Positions 7,301-14,001 of a DNA stretch of 44,719 nt are shown piece after piece; positions within the stretch are counted from its first letter, which is position 1, and each line of letters opens with the position of its first letter. The notes below the pieces were generated by a model. It was not told the DNA's origin and did not search any database. It was given only the letters and a program-made list of their open reading frames with translations. The position numbers and the translations under genes are program-made. The DNA is taken from positions 1 to 44,719 of the forward strand of contig NZ_JASCIS010000059.1 in the NCBI RefSeq assembly GCF_029968015.1, written 5' to 3'. The stretch is from Streptomyces luteolus (GTDB lineage Bacteria; Actinomycetota; Actinomycetes; Streptomycetales; Streptomycetaceae).

Positions 7301-7684
7301 TCAGGCGGCGCGCTGTTCTTCGTTCTGGTGGCAGTGCAGGCACATGCCGAGGGAGGTCGGCAGGCAGTAGCTGTAGGTGATCCGGCAGACGGGGCAGGTG
7401 CGGCGGGCGAGCATCGCCAGCGCGAGCGCGCCCCACTTCCGCGACGTCATCGGCCGGACCGGCTTGGCGAGGTCGACGCGGTACAGGTAGGCCACGGCGA
7501 CGCCCGCCTTGCGGCGGCGCGAGACGCGCATGAGCTGCGCCGCTACCGGCTGGCCGCCCGGCCGTAACCCCAGCTCGCGGAGCTGGCGGCGGGTGGCGTA
7601 GCCGTCCGGGGCGTACCGCCACGGGTAGGTCGGGATGCCGTGGCGGGCGCCGGTCGGGTCGAAGCACTTGCCGTAGGCGGTCAT
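7301..7684 (-). CDS. RRQ-motif zinc-binding AICE protein
   Basis: 127 residues; the ATG at 7684 overlaps the stop of the upstream SpdB-like gene (ATGA). The N-terminal half has YATRRQLRELGLRPGGQPVA and a RRRKAG basic stretch, a pattern I associate with conserved AICE proteins. The C-terminal half has CPVC followed by CxxxxxxxxxCLHC, a likely four-Cys zinc site. Function unknown, possibly nucleic-acid binding given the basic, zinc-binding composition. Confidence 0.7.
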   Translation of the reverse strand: MTAYGKCFDPTGARHGIPTYPWRYAPDGYATRRQLRELGLRPGGQPVAAQLMRVSRRRKAGVAVAYLYRVDLAKPVRPMTSRKWGALALAMLARRTCPVCRITYSYCLPTSLGMCLHCHQNEEQRAA

Positions 7685-8799
7685 GAGGCGGTCTCAAGGC
7701 CGCGCTCGGCCCGCAGGGTCTCGCGCAGCGTGCGGGCGTTCGCAGGCGAGGTGTGAACCTCACGGCGGATGCCCTCGGCGGTCAGCTTCCCCTCCGGCCA
7801 ATCGACCGTCGCGGCCCGCGCCTCGGCGAGCAGTTGATCCGGCGTCCGCCGGGGTCGAGGCGATCGGGCGACCTCCGGGACCCGACCGGTCGCCCGACGC
7901 GATCGGGTCGACTCGGCGGCCAGCGCACGCGTCTCGATCGAGGCGACCGGGGCCGACTCGATCGTGGGCAGCGGCTTGACCGATCCGGCCGACTTCAGGA
8001 AGTCCACCGGCACCGGTCGGGGCAGCCGAGTCAGGTCCACAGTGACCGGCTCGGCGGTCGATTCGCCCAGGTCAGCCGTAGACCGTTTCCTCTCGGTCTC
8101 GGTAGATTCCTCCGCATTCGCGTCCGGTGTCGGGACGGTCTCGGTCGGGCCCCAGACCGGCAGGTCCCAACCAGGGGTAACCCGATCCGTGACGCTCGTG
8201 AGTGCCCGACTGGTCGACTCGCCCTCACGGGCCTTCTCCAGGGTCGACCACGCCTTTGCCAGATCGCTGGCGGTCTGCGCCTGGACGCGGGCGACGCGCG
8301 CTCCGGCCTCGGTAACGGCCGTCAGTCGAGTCTCCTCGGCACCGGCCTGGGCCCGCAGTCGGGCACGGGCAACGGCGGCTTGGTCGCGGGCGTCCTGGCG
8401 GATCGATCGGATCGACTCCAGGGCCGCACCGGTCAGAGCGGTGCGCTCCCACAGCCCGTGCACCAGCCACAGCGCCTTAGCGCCCAGCGGCAGCCAGGAG
8501 ACAGCAAGCCACGCTGCCGTCGACTCCTCGACCGTGAGCGCGTGCGCGACCAGAACGCCGGTCGCGAGCAGGCCGAAGCACCAGCCGACGGCCGTGACCG
8601 TGCGGTTGTGGTCGCCCTGGGCGGCGAGGCGGCGTTCGTAGGCGAGATCGGCCAGCCATCCCCCGTCAAGACCCAGGCCGACGACGAGCGCGATCCACCA
8701 CGGCATCGCACTGCCCAGCCACATCACGACCACGGCGAGGGTGAGCACCATAGAAACTGCCGTCATCGCGGCGGCGGGCAGCATCGTCTTGGCCCTCAT
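7681..8799 (-). CDS. spdB: SpdB-like / DUF2637-type membrane protein
   Basis: 372 residues from the ATG at 8799, which overlaps the preceding TGA. Four membrane segments lie at about 8-28, 33-50, 66-88 and 95-113, followed by a helical Ala/Arg-rich region (about 115-195), a Ser/Thr/Pro-rich low-complexity linker and a C-terminal helix-turn-helix-like stretch (LTAEGIRREVHTSPANARTL). This layout is that of SpdB/DUF2637 proteins of Streptomyces plasmids, which act in intramycelial spread. The longer frame to 8982 runs through the upstream gene. The family name is inferred from topology and context, not from an alignment. Confidence 0.7.
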   Translation of the reverse strand: MRAKTMLPAAAMTAVSMVLTLAVVVMWLGSAMPWWIALVVGLGLDGGWLADLAYERRLAAQGDHNRTVTAVGWCFGLLATGVLVAHALTVEESTAAWLAVSWLPLGAKALWLVHGLWERTALTGAALESIRSIRQDARDQAAVARARLRAQAGAEETRLTAVTEAGARVARVQAQTASDLAKAWSTLEKAREGESTSRALTSVTDRVTPGWDLPVWGPTETVPTPDANAEESTETERKRSTADLGESTAEPVTVDLTRLPRPVPVDFLKSAGSVKPLPTIESAPVASIETRALAAESTRSRRATGRVPEVARSPRPRRTPDQLLAEARAATVDWPEGKLTAEGIRREVHTSPANARTLRETLRAERGLETAS

Positions 8800-9242
8800 G
8801 CCGCACCCCCGAGCGCGATCAGGATGGCGAGGATGAGGAGGCCGCCGCCGATACGGGTCAGGTCCACCGCGCGACGCAGGCCGGTGAACTTCCTGACCGC
8901 GATCCGGGAGAGACCGGCGATGTCCTCGGCCGGGTCGGTCGCCACGGTGGCGCGGATCTGCTCGGCGTTCAGCCGGGCCCACAGCGGGAAGCCGTGGTCA
9001 CCGCCCAGGTTGGGGCGGACCGAGGCGAGCAGGAGACCGGCGGCGCCGACGAGGAGCGCCATGCCGACCAGCCCGGGTACGAGCGTGTAGACGGTCAGGG
9101 GCAGGTCCTTGCCCGCGCTCCACGTACCGGCGAGCACCGCGCCGATGAACGCGAGCAACAGGCCAGTCTTCGTGTCGGTCCGCGTGATCTCCGCCTTCAC
9201 CTCAGCGTGCGCGGCCTTCAACTGCGTCTCGGTGGCGCTCAC
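8796..9242 (-). CDS. Pycsar-effector-like (PycTM/DUF5706-type) membrane protein
   Basis: 148 residues; the GTG at 9242 overlaps the upstream TGA. The N-terminal helix is followed by EITRTDTKTGLLLAFIGAVL, the signature of the two-helix PycTM family, then a second membrane helix (about 52-75), a soluble segment and a C-terminal hydrophobic helix (127-146). PycTM effectors respond to cyclic pyrimidine nucleotides made by a partner cyclase in anti-phage Pycsar systems. No cyclase is encoded nearby, so here the domain is more likely part of the transfer/spread apparatus, or a stand-alone effector. Confidence 0.65.
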   Translation of the reverse strand: MSATETQLKAAHAEVKAEITRTDTKTGLLLAFIGAVLAGTWSAGKDLPLTVYTLVPGLVGMALLVGAAGLLLASVRPNLGGDHGFPLWARLNAEQIRATVATDPAEDIAGLSRIAVRKFTGLRRAVDLTRIGGGLLILAILIALGGAA

Positions 9243-9508
9243 GCCGCACCGCCCAACTGGACCGAGGCGACGGCCGTGTTGGCCAGGTCGCGGCGGGCGG
9301 CGAGCACCCGGCGGCGGGCGCGGCGGATGCGGCGCTCGTCCAGCTCGTTCGGGGCGCGGTCGAGGGTGACGATCAGCGCGTCGAGCAGGTCGACACCGGC
9401 CAGGATGACCGGCATCTCCCGCTCGACCGCGTTCAGCTCCGCAGCCGTGGGCTCGCGGTCGAGCAGGTCGACGGTAACGACCGTCTGACGTGCAGCGATG
9501 TCCTTCAT
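9239..9508 (-). CDS. DUF6284-like small protein, first gene of the transfer-region run
   Basis: 89 residues from the ATG at 9508 with GGGAG upstream. The core reads TAAELNAVEREMPVILAGVD then LLDALIVTLDRAPNELDERR and IRRARRRVLAARRDLAN, which I match to the DUF6284 family seen in Streptomyces elements: helical, acidic in the middle, basic near the end. It is the promoter-proximal gene of the leftward run 9508-6209 and is coupled to the Pycsar-like gene by a GTGA overlap. Function unknown. Confidence 0.7.
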   Translation of the reverse strand: MKDIAARQTVVTVDLLDREPTAAELNAVEREMPVILAGVDLLDALIVTLDRAPNELDERRIRRARRRVLAARRDLANTAVASVQLGGAA

Positions 9509-10026
9509 GGGTCGTGTTCTCCCTAGCAAGCGAGCAACGGCCCTACCGCGCCCCCGGAGTTGCAGCTCCGGGGGCGCTCGCCGTTGAGGTCGGACGATCC
9601 GGCTCCCCTCAGCCCCGCCCGTACGACTCGCCCCGCAGGGCGGCCGGACGGGCAGAGGAGGCAACCGGCGCGGCGCTAGCCGCCGCGAGTCGGTGGAAGA
9701 TGACCGGCCGCCCGCCAGGCCCGAGGGCACTGACGCGCGAGGAACTGAGCGGCGCCGCCCTGCCGGTCTGTCATGGCGACGCCCACGTATGTAACTGGCT
9801 CACTTCTTCGACTCCTTCAGGTCGCTGAACAGGGGATATGCACTGCAAGGGGGACCTCGTCCCCACTCTCCGGCCGTTGCTCGCGGTCGCCGGGCCACCT
9901 CGCCAGTACGGGGCAAAGCCCCTGTTCTGCCTGGCCTTCAGCGGGATTGCAGCGTCCCCGCCTTCTGCGGCTGAGCGGCGCGTGGTGGCCCGCTCCTTTG
10001 CACACCGAGAATCGGGAGCGATCCCT

Positions 10027-10067
10027 CATCTGGTGCGCACCAATAGGTTGACATCTGGTGCGCACCA
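10027..10067. promoter_or_regulatory. Twin operator: two copies of CATCTGGTGCGCACCA
   Basis: The 16-mer CATCTGGTGCGCACCA occurs at 10027-10042 and 10052-10067. Each contains the 12-bp perfect palindrome TGGTGCGCACCA, and the second extends to TCTGGTGCGCACCAGA. The copies start 25 bases apart, with TTGACA (a -35-like hexamer) at 10048-10053 between them. The form and spacing are those of a repressor site controlling divergent promoters. The GntR-Nudix or XRE proteins of the element are candidate binders. Confidence 0.75.
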
Positions 10068-10153
10068 GAGTCAAGCGGTCTCGTCGATACGAGTGGTGAT
10101 CGCTCGCCTCGGTGCACATCCAGAAGACCTCTGCGGGCATGGGTCCCGGTAGC

Positions 10154-10190
10154 CAACAGCCCTTAACACCAGTTGGGTTAAGGGCTGTTG
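10154..10190. promoter_or_regulatory. 14-bp inverted repeat before the XRE regulator gene
   Basis: Arms CAACAGCCCTTAAC (10154-10167) and GTTAAGGGCTGTTG (10177-10190) are perfectly complementary around a 9-base spacer. It ends 19 bases before the ATG at 10210. There is no T-run, so a terminator is unlikely; an operator for autoregulation or a leader hairpin are the plausible readings. Confidence 0.65.
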
Positions 10191-10209
10191 ACCTGCGGGG
10201 ATGTGAGGC

Positions 10210-11388
10210 ATGCTGGGTAAGTCAGCGAGTGGACCTATCCCCGGGCGGTGGCCTGTGAGTTCGGGACTACGAGATGCGCGCAAGGCGCGCGGCTGGTCGC
10301 AGGAGCGGCTGATTCACGAGATCGAGCGGTACGCCCGACAGCACGTCACCGACGTTGCTTCGACCGCGAGTTTGCGGGTGTACGTCTCCGAGTGGGAGAA
10401 CGGCAAGCGCACCATCTCGGACCGCTACGCGGCGATCCTCCGCCCGCTGCTCGGCTGTACGGACGAGGAGCTGCGGGGGCGAGGGGCCGTTGCGCCGGTG
10501 CTGCCGATGGCGGACGGGTACGACGAACTCCTGAGCCGAATCGACGCCGCCAGAAGCGTCAGCGCGGACATGGTCGACGCGTTCAACGACCAGACAGAGC
10601 TTCTGCGGAAGATGGACCGAAGTAGGGGTGCGGCCCACCTCGTTGACCGCATGACGGCGCACCTCGGCGACCTCGAAGAGGCGCTGAACTTCGCGGTCCT
10701 CCCCAATGCGCGCAAGCCCGTAGCCCTGGCGTTGGCTGGTGCCTCAACGCTCGCCGCGTGGCAAGCGATCGACTCGGGTGCCATCGAACGCGCCTGGCAG
10801 CATTATGAGTTGGCGAAGCGAGCCGCACACGATGCCGAAGCCCCGATGTACCTGGCCCATGCGAAGGCAGAGCAGGCGTACGTGCTCAGCGAGGCCGGGC
10901 GGCCGGCACTCGGGTTGGAGCTGGTTCGGGATGCTCAGCGCTCTCTCGGCTTGGCTGGGTCTCCGCGCCTTCGCGCATGGCTCCATTCCGCCGAGGCTGA
11001 GCTGTGCGCTCACGTCGGCCTGGGCGACGACTGCCGCCGCGCGCTTGAAGCGGCGGGGGCGGCCATCCCGGCCGGGCCCGAGGATCGTGACCCGGACATG
11101 CTGAGCATCTTCTTGAACGACGCGCACCTCAGCCGGTGGCGCGGAAACGTCCTCGCGCTGCTCGGCGACGGTGAGGCTGTGACCAGCCTGTATGGCGCGC
11201 TGGAAGTGGTAGATCCGACGTTCGTGCGCGCACAGGCTGGCCTCCACTCCGACCTCGTCCAAGCGCACCTGGCACGCGAGGAGTACGACGAGGCTCAGAC
11301 CCACCTGCGACAGGCGCGACTCCTGGCGAGCCGCACCGGTTCGGTGCGGCAGCGCCGTCGGGTCGACATGCTCAGCTCGAAGCTGTGA
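10210..11388 (+). CDS. XRE-family regulator with TPR-like C-terminal domain
   Basis: 392-residue regulator. An N-terminal helix-turn-helix (LRDARKARGWSQERLIHEIE ... YVSEWENGKRTISDRYAAIL, about 18-80) is followed by a long helical region with tetratricopeptide-like repeats (for example AWQHYELAKRAAHDAEAPMY). Such HTH-TPR proteins often sense peptides or partner proteins; in AICEs they sit beside the transfer genes as activators or repressors. The start could also be the GTG at 10255, which would begin directly at the HTH; ribosome-site evidence is weak for both. The gene is divergent from the transfer run, preceded by two inverted-repeat sites, and converges with the GntR-Nudix gene, overlapping its 3' end by 17 bases. 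Confidence 0.8.
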   Translation: MLGKSASGPIPGRWPVSSGLRDARKARGWSQERLIHEIERYARQHVTDVASTASLRVYVSEWENGKRTISDRYAAILRPLLGCTDEELRGRGAVAPVLPMADGYDELLSRIDAARSVSADMVDAFNDQTELLRKMDRSRGAAHLVDRMTAHLGDLEEALNFAVLPNARKPVALALAGASTLAAWQAIDSGAIERAWQHYELAKRAAHDAEAPMYLAHAKAEQAYVLSEAGRPALGLELVRDAQRSLGLAGSPRLRAWLHSAEAELCAHVGLGDDCRRALEAAGAAIPAGPEDRDPDMLSIFLNDAHLSRWRGNVLALLGDGEAVTSLYGALEVVDPTFVRAQAGLHSDLVQAHLAREEYDEAQTHLRQARLLASRTGSVRQRRRVDMLSSKL

Positions 11389-12166
11389 GTCCCGGCTTGC
11401 CGCGGTTCGCCAGGATGTGGAGCAGGGCGACGAGGGTGCCCGAGCCCAGCAACTGGCCACGGGCCATCAGGGCGGGGATGTCGGCCAGCGGCACCCACTC
11501 GATGTGCCCGGCTTCCTCCAGGTCGGTCGGTTCGCCGACCTGTTCAGCTCCGTGCGCGACGAAGATGTCGTGAGGCGAGTCGACCATGCCGACCATGGGC
11601 TGATACGAAGCGATGCGCTCCACCGACTTCGGGCGCCATCCCGTCTCTTCGACGACCTCGCGCACGGCGGTGTCCGCAGCGTCCTCGCCCTCGTCGACGA
11701 TCCCGCCCGGAAGCTCCCAACCGAACTGCTGCGGTACGAAGCGGTACCGCCACATCATCAGCACCCGGTCCTGATCATCCAGAACGGCGGTGACGGCGAC
11801 GTGGTGGAGCTTCACCACGTGGTGCTCGAAGCGCTCCATGCCGGGCGGCTCCACGTCCCAGAGCTGAAGCTTGACCCAGCGGTTGTCGTACAGGTCGCGC
11901 TCGCCGTGGATACGCCAGGGTTCCAGCCCCTCGGGCTCGGTGACGCTCACGCCTCCGGGTACCCGGTAGGAACTCCGCCCGAAGACCTCTAGGGCACCCT
12001 CGGACACGAGTCGCGCCAGCACCTGCCGCAGCGCCGTACGGCGGACAGGAATGCCGGGATCATCTTCAAGCGTGCGCTCCGACGGGATCTTCTCGCCCGG
12101 GGCGTATTCGCCTGAAGCGATGCGCGCGAGGATCGTCTCGTAGGCGGTTGTCGAGTTCGGTCCCAT
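11372..12166 (-). CDS. GntR winged-helix / Nudix hydrolase fusion protein
   Basis: 264 residues from the ATG at 12166. Residues 5-70 are a GntR-type winged helix (ILARIASGEYAPGEKIPSER, ALRQVLARLVSEGALE). Residues 115-255 are a Nudix domain with a complete Nudix box at 155-177 (G, E161, R169, E170, E173, E174, G176), so hydrolase activity is plausible. In pSAM2, the GntR repressor KorSA and the Nudix immunity protein Pif are separate proteins; this polypeptide joins both activities. A start at 12286 would add 40 residues (MSAMGLL...), but neither start has a strong ribosome site; 12166 gives the usual GntR N-terminus. It is the last gene before the right attachment site. Confidence 0.8.
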   Translation of the reverse strand: MGPNSTTAYETILARIASGEYAPGEKIPSERTLEDDPGIPVRRTALRQVLARLVSEGALEVFGRSSYRVPGGVSVTEPEGLEPWRIHGERDLYDNRWVKLQLWDVEPPGMERFEHHVVKLHHVAVTAVLDDQDRVLMMWRYRFVPQQFGWELPGGIVDEGEDAADTAVREVVEETGWRPKSVERIASYQPMVGMVDSPHDIFVAHGAEQVGEPTDLEEAGHIEWVPLADIPALMARGQLLGSGTLVALLHILANRGKPGLTASS

Positions 12167-12278
12167 CCGAGGGGCACTCTCCGTCCTGAGGTGGCGCGTA
12201 CCAGCGTATTGGACCAGCTTCACACAGCCTCCAGGTTGGGCTTCATCTGCGGTAGTAGCGGGGTGCAGCAAGCCCATC

Positions 12279-12301
12279 GCTGACATCAGCTGCTGACATC
12301 A
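12279..12301. repeat. Direct repeat GCTGACATCA x2
   Basis: GCTGACATCA occurs at 12279-12288 and 12292-12301, inside the 245-base gap between the GntR-Nudix gene and the attachment site. It may be a recombinase arm-type site or an operator for the adjacent gene. Confidence 0.4.
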
Positions 12302-12410
12302 ACACGGGCGTACAACGACGCACAGCGGCGACCTTGGCGGCCGTTCCACGGGTGGTGGCGTGCCCGCCGTACGTGACGTTCAAGTGATCCAAAACGACGG
12401 CGCACCCGCC

Positions 12411-12451
12411 TACGGATCAGAAGGTTGCAGGTTCGAATCCTGCCGAGTGCA
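12411..12451 (+). other. Right attachment site: 3' half of tRNA-Arg(ACG)
   Basis: From the anticodon loop on (anticodon ACG at 12412-12414) the sequence matches the 3' half of a tRNA-Arg: anticodon arm strand TCAGA, variable region, T arm GCAGG-TTCGAAT-CCTGC and acceptor strand CGAGTGC with discriminator A at 12451. No 5' half (which should begin GCACTCG) lies upstream; the preceding bases are element DNA. This is the duplicated core left by integration into the tRNA 3' end, so the intact tRNA-Arg lies at the other end, left of the window. Confidence 0.88.
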
Positions 12452-12459
12452 CAGCCTGA

Positions 12460-12491
12460 GAGGTCCCGGACGAGAGTCCGGGGCCTCTTTT
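12460..12491 (+). terminator. Rho-independent terminator of the tRNA-Arg locus
   Basis: A 12-bp stem (12460-12471 with 12476-12487, one T-G wobble) with loop GAGA is followed by TTTTGTT. It lies 8 bases after the tRNA remnant, as expected for the chromosomal tRNA terminator separated from its gene by the integration. Confidence 0.85.
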
Positions 12492-12553
12492 GTTGTCTGC
12501 GTCTGTCTGTCGGCAGGTGCTGTGTTGTCAGTGGTGGGGAGCATGCTGGGGGT

Positions 12554-13477
12554 ATGGCGTGGGCTTGTGCGGGGGTTCGGTGGGTTGAGGGGCGGCCGGA
12601 GCTGCGGTGGTTCGGGGTGGGGCGGGGTGAGCGGGGGAGTGTGCTCGGGTTCGGGCTGGAGTTGGCGTTCGTGGCGCGGGGGGTGCGGTGCTGTGTCGGG
12701 GTGTGGAGAGCGGGGCGGCGTACGCCGTGTCCGACCGGGGCGGAGGTGCCGGGGCGGGGGACGCGGGACCAGTGTGCGGAGTGTGCGCGGATCGACCGCT
12801 CGTTCTCCGTCGCGGCGGACACCAACGCCGGGGACCAGCGGCCGTACGCCGTGTATCTGGCGTGGTTCGGGCCCGGGCTGCTGAAGGTGGGGATCACGGG
12901 GGTGCGGCGGGGGCCGGCTCGGTTGCAGGAGCAGGGGGCGGTGGCCTTCGCGTGGCTGGGGCGGGGGCCGTTGATGGCGGCACGTCGGGCGGAGGAACTG
13001 CTCGGGGCGGCGCTCAAGGTGCCGGACCGGATTCCGTACGCGCGCAAGCGGGCCGCGCGGTTCGTGCTGCCGCCGCTCGACGCGCGCGTGGCGGAGCTGC
13101 GGGACTGCCATGCGCGGGCCGTCGCGCTCACCGGCTGGCCGGAGTCCCTGGAGCGGATGGAGTTCGAACCGGTCGACCAGTCAGGGGTGTTCGGGCTCGA
13201 CGGGATGGGCGAGGCCTCCGGGGTGCGGGTCGTGCGGGAGTTGGTGGACGGGGGTGGGGTCGCCGGGCGGCTCGTGGGCGCGGCCGGGCCCGATCTGTGT
13301 CTGCGGCCGAGGGACGGGGGCGGGACCGTGGTCGTGGACGGGCGGCTGCTGAGCGGCTGGCAGCTCGTCGCGGTGGATGCGGAGGGGCCGGAGGGGGCGG
13401 CTGGGGTGAGCGTGCCGGTGGATCCGCTGGTCGCGCGGGACGGGGAGAGCGGGGGTGTGCAGGGTGGGTTGTTCTGA
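12554..13477 (+). CDS. DUF2797 family protein
   Basis: 307 residues from the ATG at 12554 (GGGGGT directly upstream); the frame stays open leftward through the terminator and tRNA remnant, so earlier starts are rejected. Cys residues (CPTG, CAECARIDRS) form a probable zinc site, followed by AVYLAWFGPGLLKVGITGVR, a stretch reminiscent of GIY-YIG-like domains and typical of DUF2797. The role is unknown. It is the first chromosomal gene right of the element. Confidence 0.8.
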   Translation: MAWACAGVRWVEGRPELRWFGVGRGERGSVLGFGLELAFVARGVRCCVGVWRAGRRTPCPTGAEVPGRGTRDQCAECARIDRSFSVAADTNAGDQRPYAVYLAWFGPGLLKVGITGVRRGPARLQEQGAVAFAWLGRGPLMAARRAEELLGAALKVPDRIPYARKRAARFVLPPLDARVAELRDCHARAVALTGWPESLERMEFEPVDQSGVFGLDGMGEASGVRVVRELVDGGGVAGRLVGAAGPDLCLRPRDGGGTVVVDGRLLSGWQLVAVDAEGPEGAAGVSVPVDPLVARDGESGGVQGGLF

Positions 13478-13600
13478 GGCCGCCGATGCCGATGTCGATG
13501 TCGATGCCGATGCGACGCCGCCGCCGATACCGCCCCCGACCGCCCACACCGCCGACATCGCCGACATCACCAACACCGCCAACACCGTGGACAGATCGGG
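13478..13600. repeat. Low-complexity GATGTC/GCCGAT-type repeats
   Basis: Between two genes the sequence consists of imperfect hexanucleotide units (gatgtc, gatgcc, then gccgac/acc units). It is an intergenic minisatellite with no gene. Confidence 0.6.
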
Positions 13601-13623
13601 GGTTGGTGTCGACAGTGGGTGGC

Positions 13624-14001
13624 ATGACCATTGATTTGGGTTCCGTCTCCCCGGAGGCCGGGCCTCTGCCGCCGTTCGAGCCGCCGTACTACGCCGTGAT
13701 CTTCACGTCACTGCGTACGACCGGGGACAGGGGGTACGGCGAAACGGCCGGGCGGATGGAGGAGTTGGTGCGGGAGGTGCCCGGGTTCCTCGGAGTGGAG
13801 TCGGCGCGGACGCCGGGCGGGCTCGGCATCACTGTCGGCTACTTCAAAAGCGAGGACGCCATCGCGGACTGGCGTTCGCGTCTGGAGCATCGCGCGGCGC
13901 AGGAGCGCGGCAAGGCGCAGTGGTACGAGAGCTTCTCGGTGCACGTCAGCAAGGTGGAGAGGAGTTACGGCTTTGTGCGGCAGGACGGGCAGGACGGGTA
14001 G
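13624..14001 (+). CDS. Antibiotic biosynthesis monooxygenase (ABM) domain protein
   Basis: 125 residues, ATG at 13624. The beta-alpha fold of the ABM superfamily is visible: an edge strand YYAVIFTSLRT, the helix YGETAGRMEELVREVPGFLG, the strand GITVGYFKSEDAIADWRS and the C-terminal strand WYESFSVHVSKVERSYGF. These small cofactorless proteins include monooxygenases and heme-degrading enzymes, but many are uncharacterised. It overlaps the downstream amidohydrolase frame by about 29 bases if the latter starts at 13973, which suggests a shared transcript. Confidence 0.8.
   Translation: MTIDLGSVSPEAGPLPPFEPPYYAVIFTSLRTTGDRGYGETAGRMEELVREVPGFLGVESARTPGGLGITVGYFKSEDAIADWRSRLEHRAAQERGKAQWYESFSVHVSKVERSYGFVRQDGQDG

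Larger units (their letters stand above)
9509..10209. promoter_or_regulatory. Gene-free divergent control region of the element
   Basis: About 700 bases without a supportable gene. It separates the leftward transfer run from the rightward XRE regulator. It contains an 11-bp hairpin (9549-9559 with 9566-9576) in the leader of the transfer run, twin palindromes at 10027-10067 and a 14-bp inverted repeat at 10154-10190. Base composition from 9830 to 10200 is less GC-rich than the flanks, which fits regulatory DNA. A 32-codon frame on the minus strand near 9775-9675 was considered too weak to list. Confidence 0.6.
1..12451. mobile_element. AICE (integrative conjugative element), right-hand part
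   Basis: The stretch combines an excisionase, a primase-polymerase replication module, an FtsK/SpoIIIE translocase, spread-type membrane proteins, an XRE/TPR regulator and a GntR-Nudix protein. It ends in a duplicated 3' half of tRNA-Arg(ACG) at 12411-12451. This is the module set of Streptomyces AICEs such as pSAM2, which integrate into tRNA 3' ends, replicate after excision and transfer as double-stranded DNA. The integrase should sit just left of position 1, next to the intact tRNA. The left boundary is outside the window, so total size cannot be given. Confidence 0.9.

Noticed and set aside
8796..9242. A complete Pycsar defence system
   Set aside because: No nucleotide cyclase is present in the operon or elsewhere in the window; only an effector-like domain is seen.
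9675..9775. 32-codon frame on the minus strand starting MTDRQGG in the AICE control region
   Set aside because: It has no recognisable motif and a composition like the surrounding non-coding DNA.
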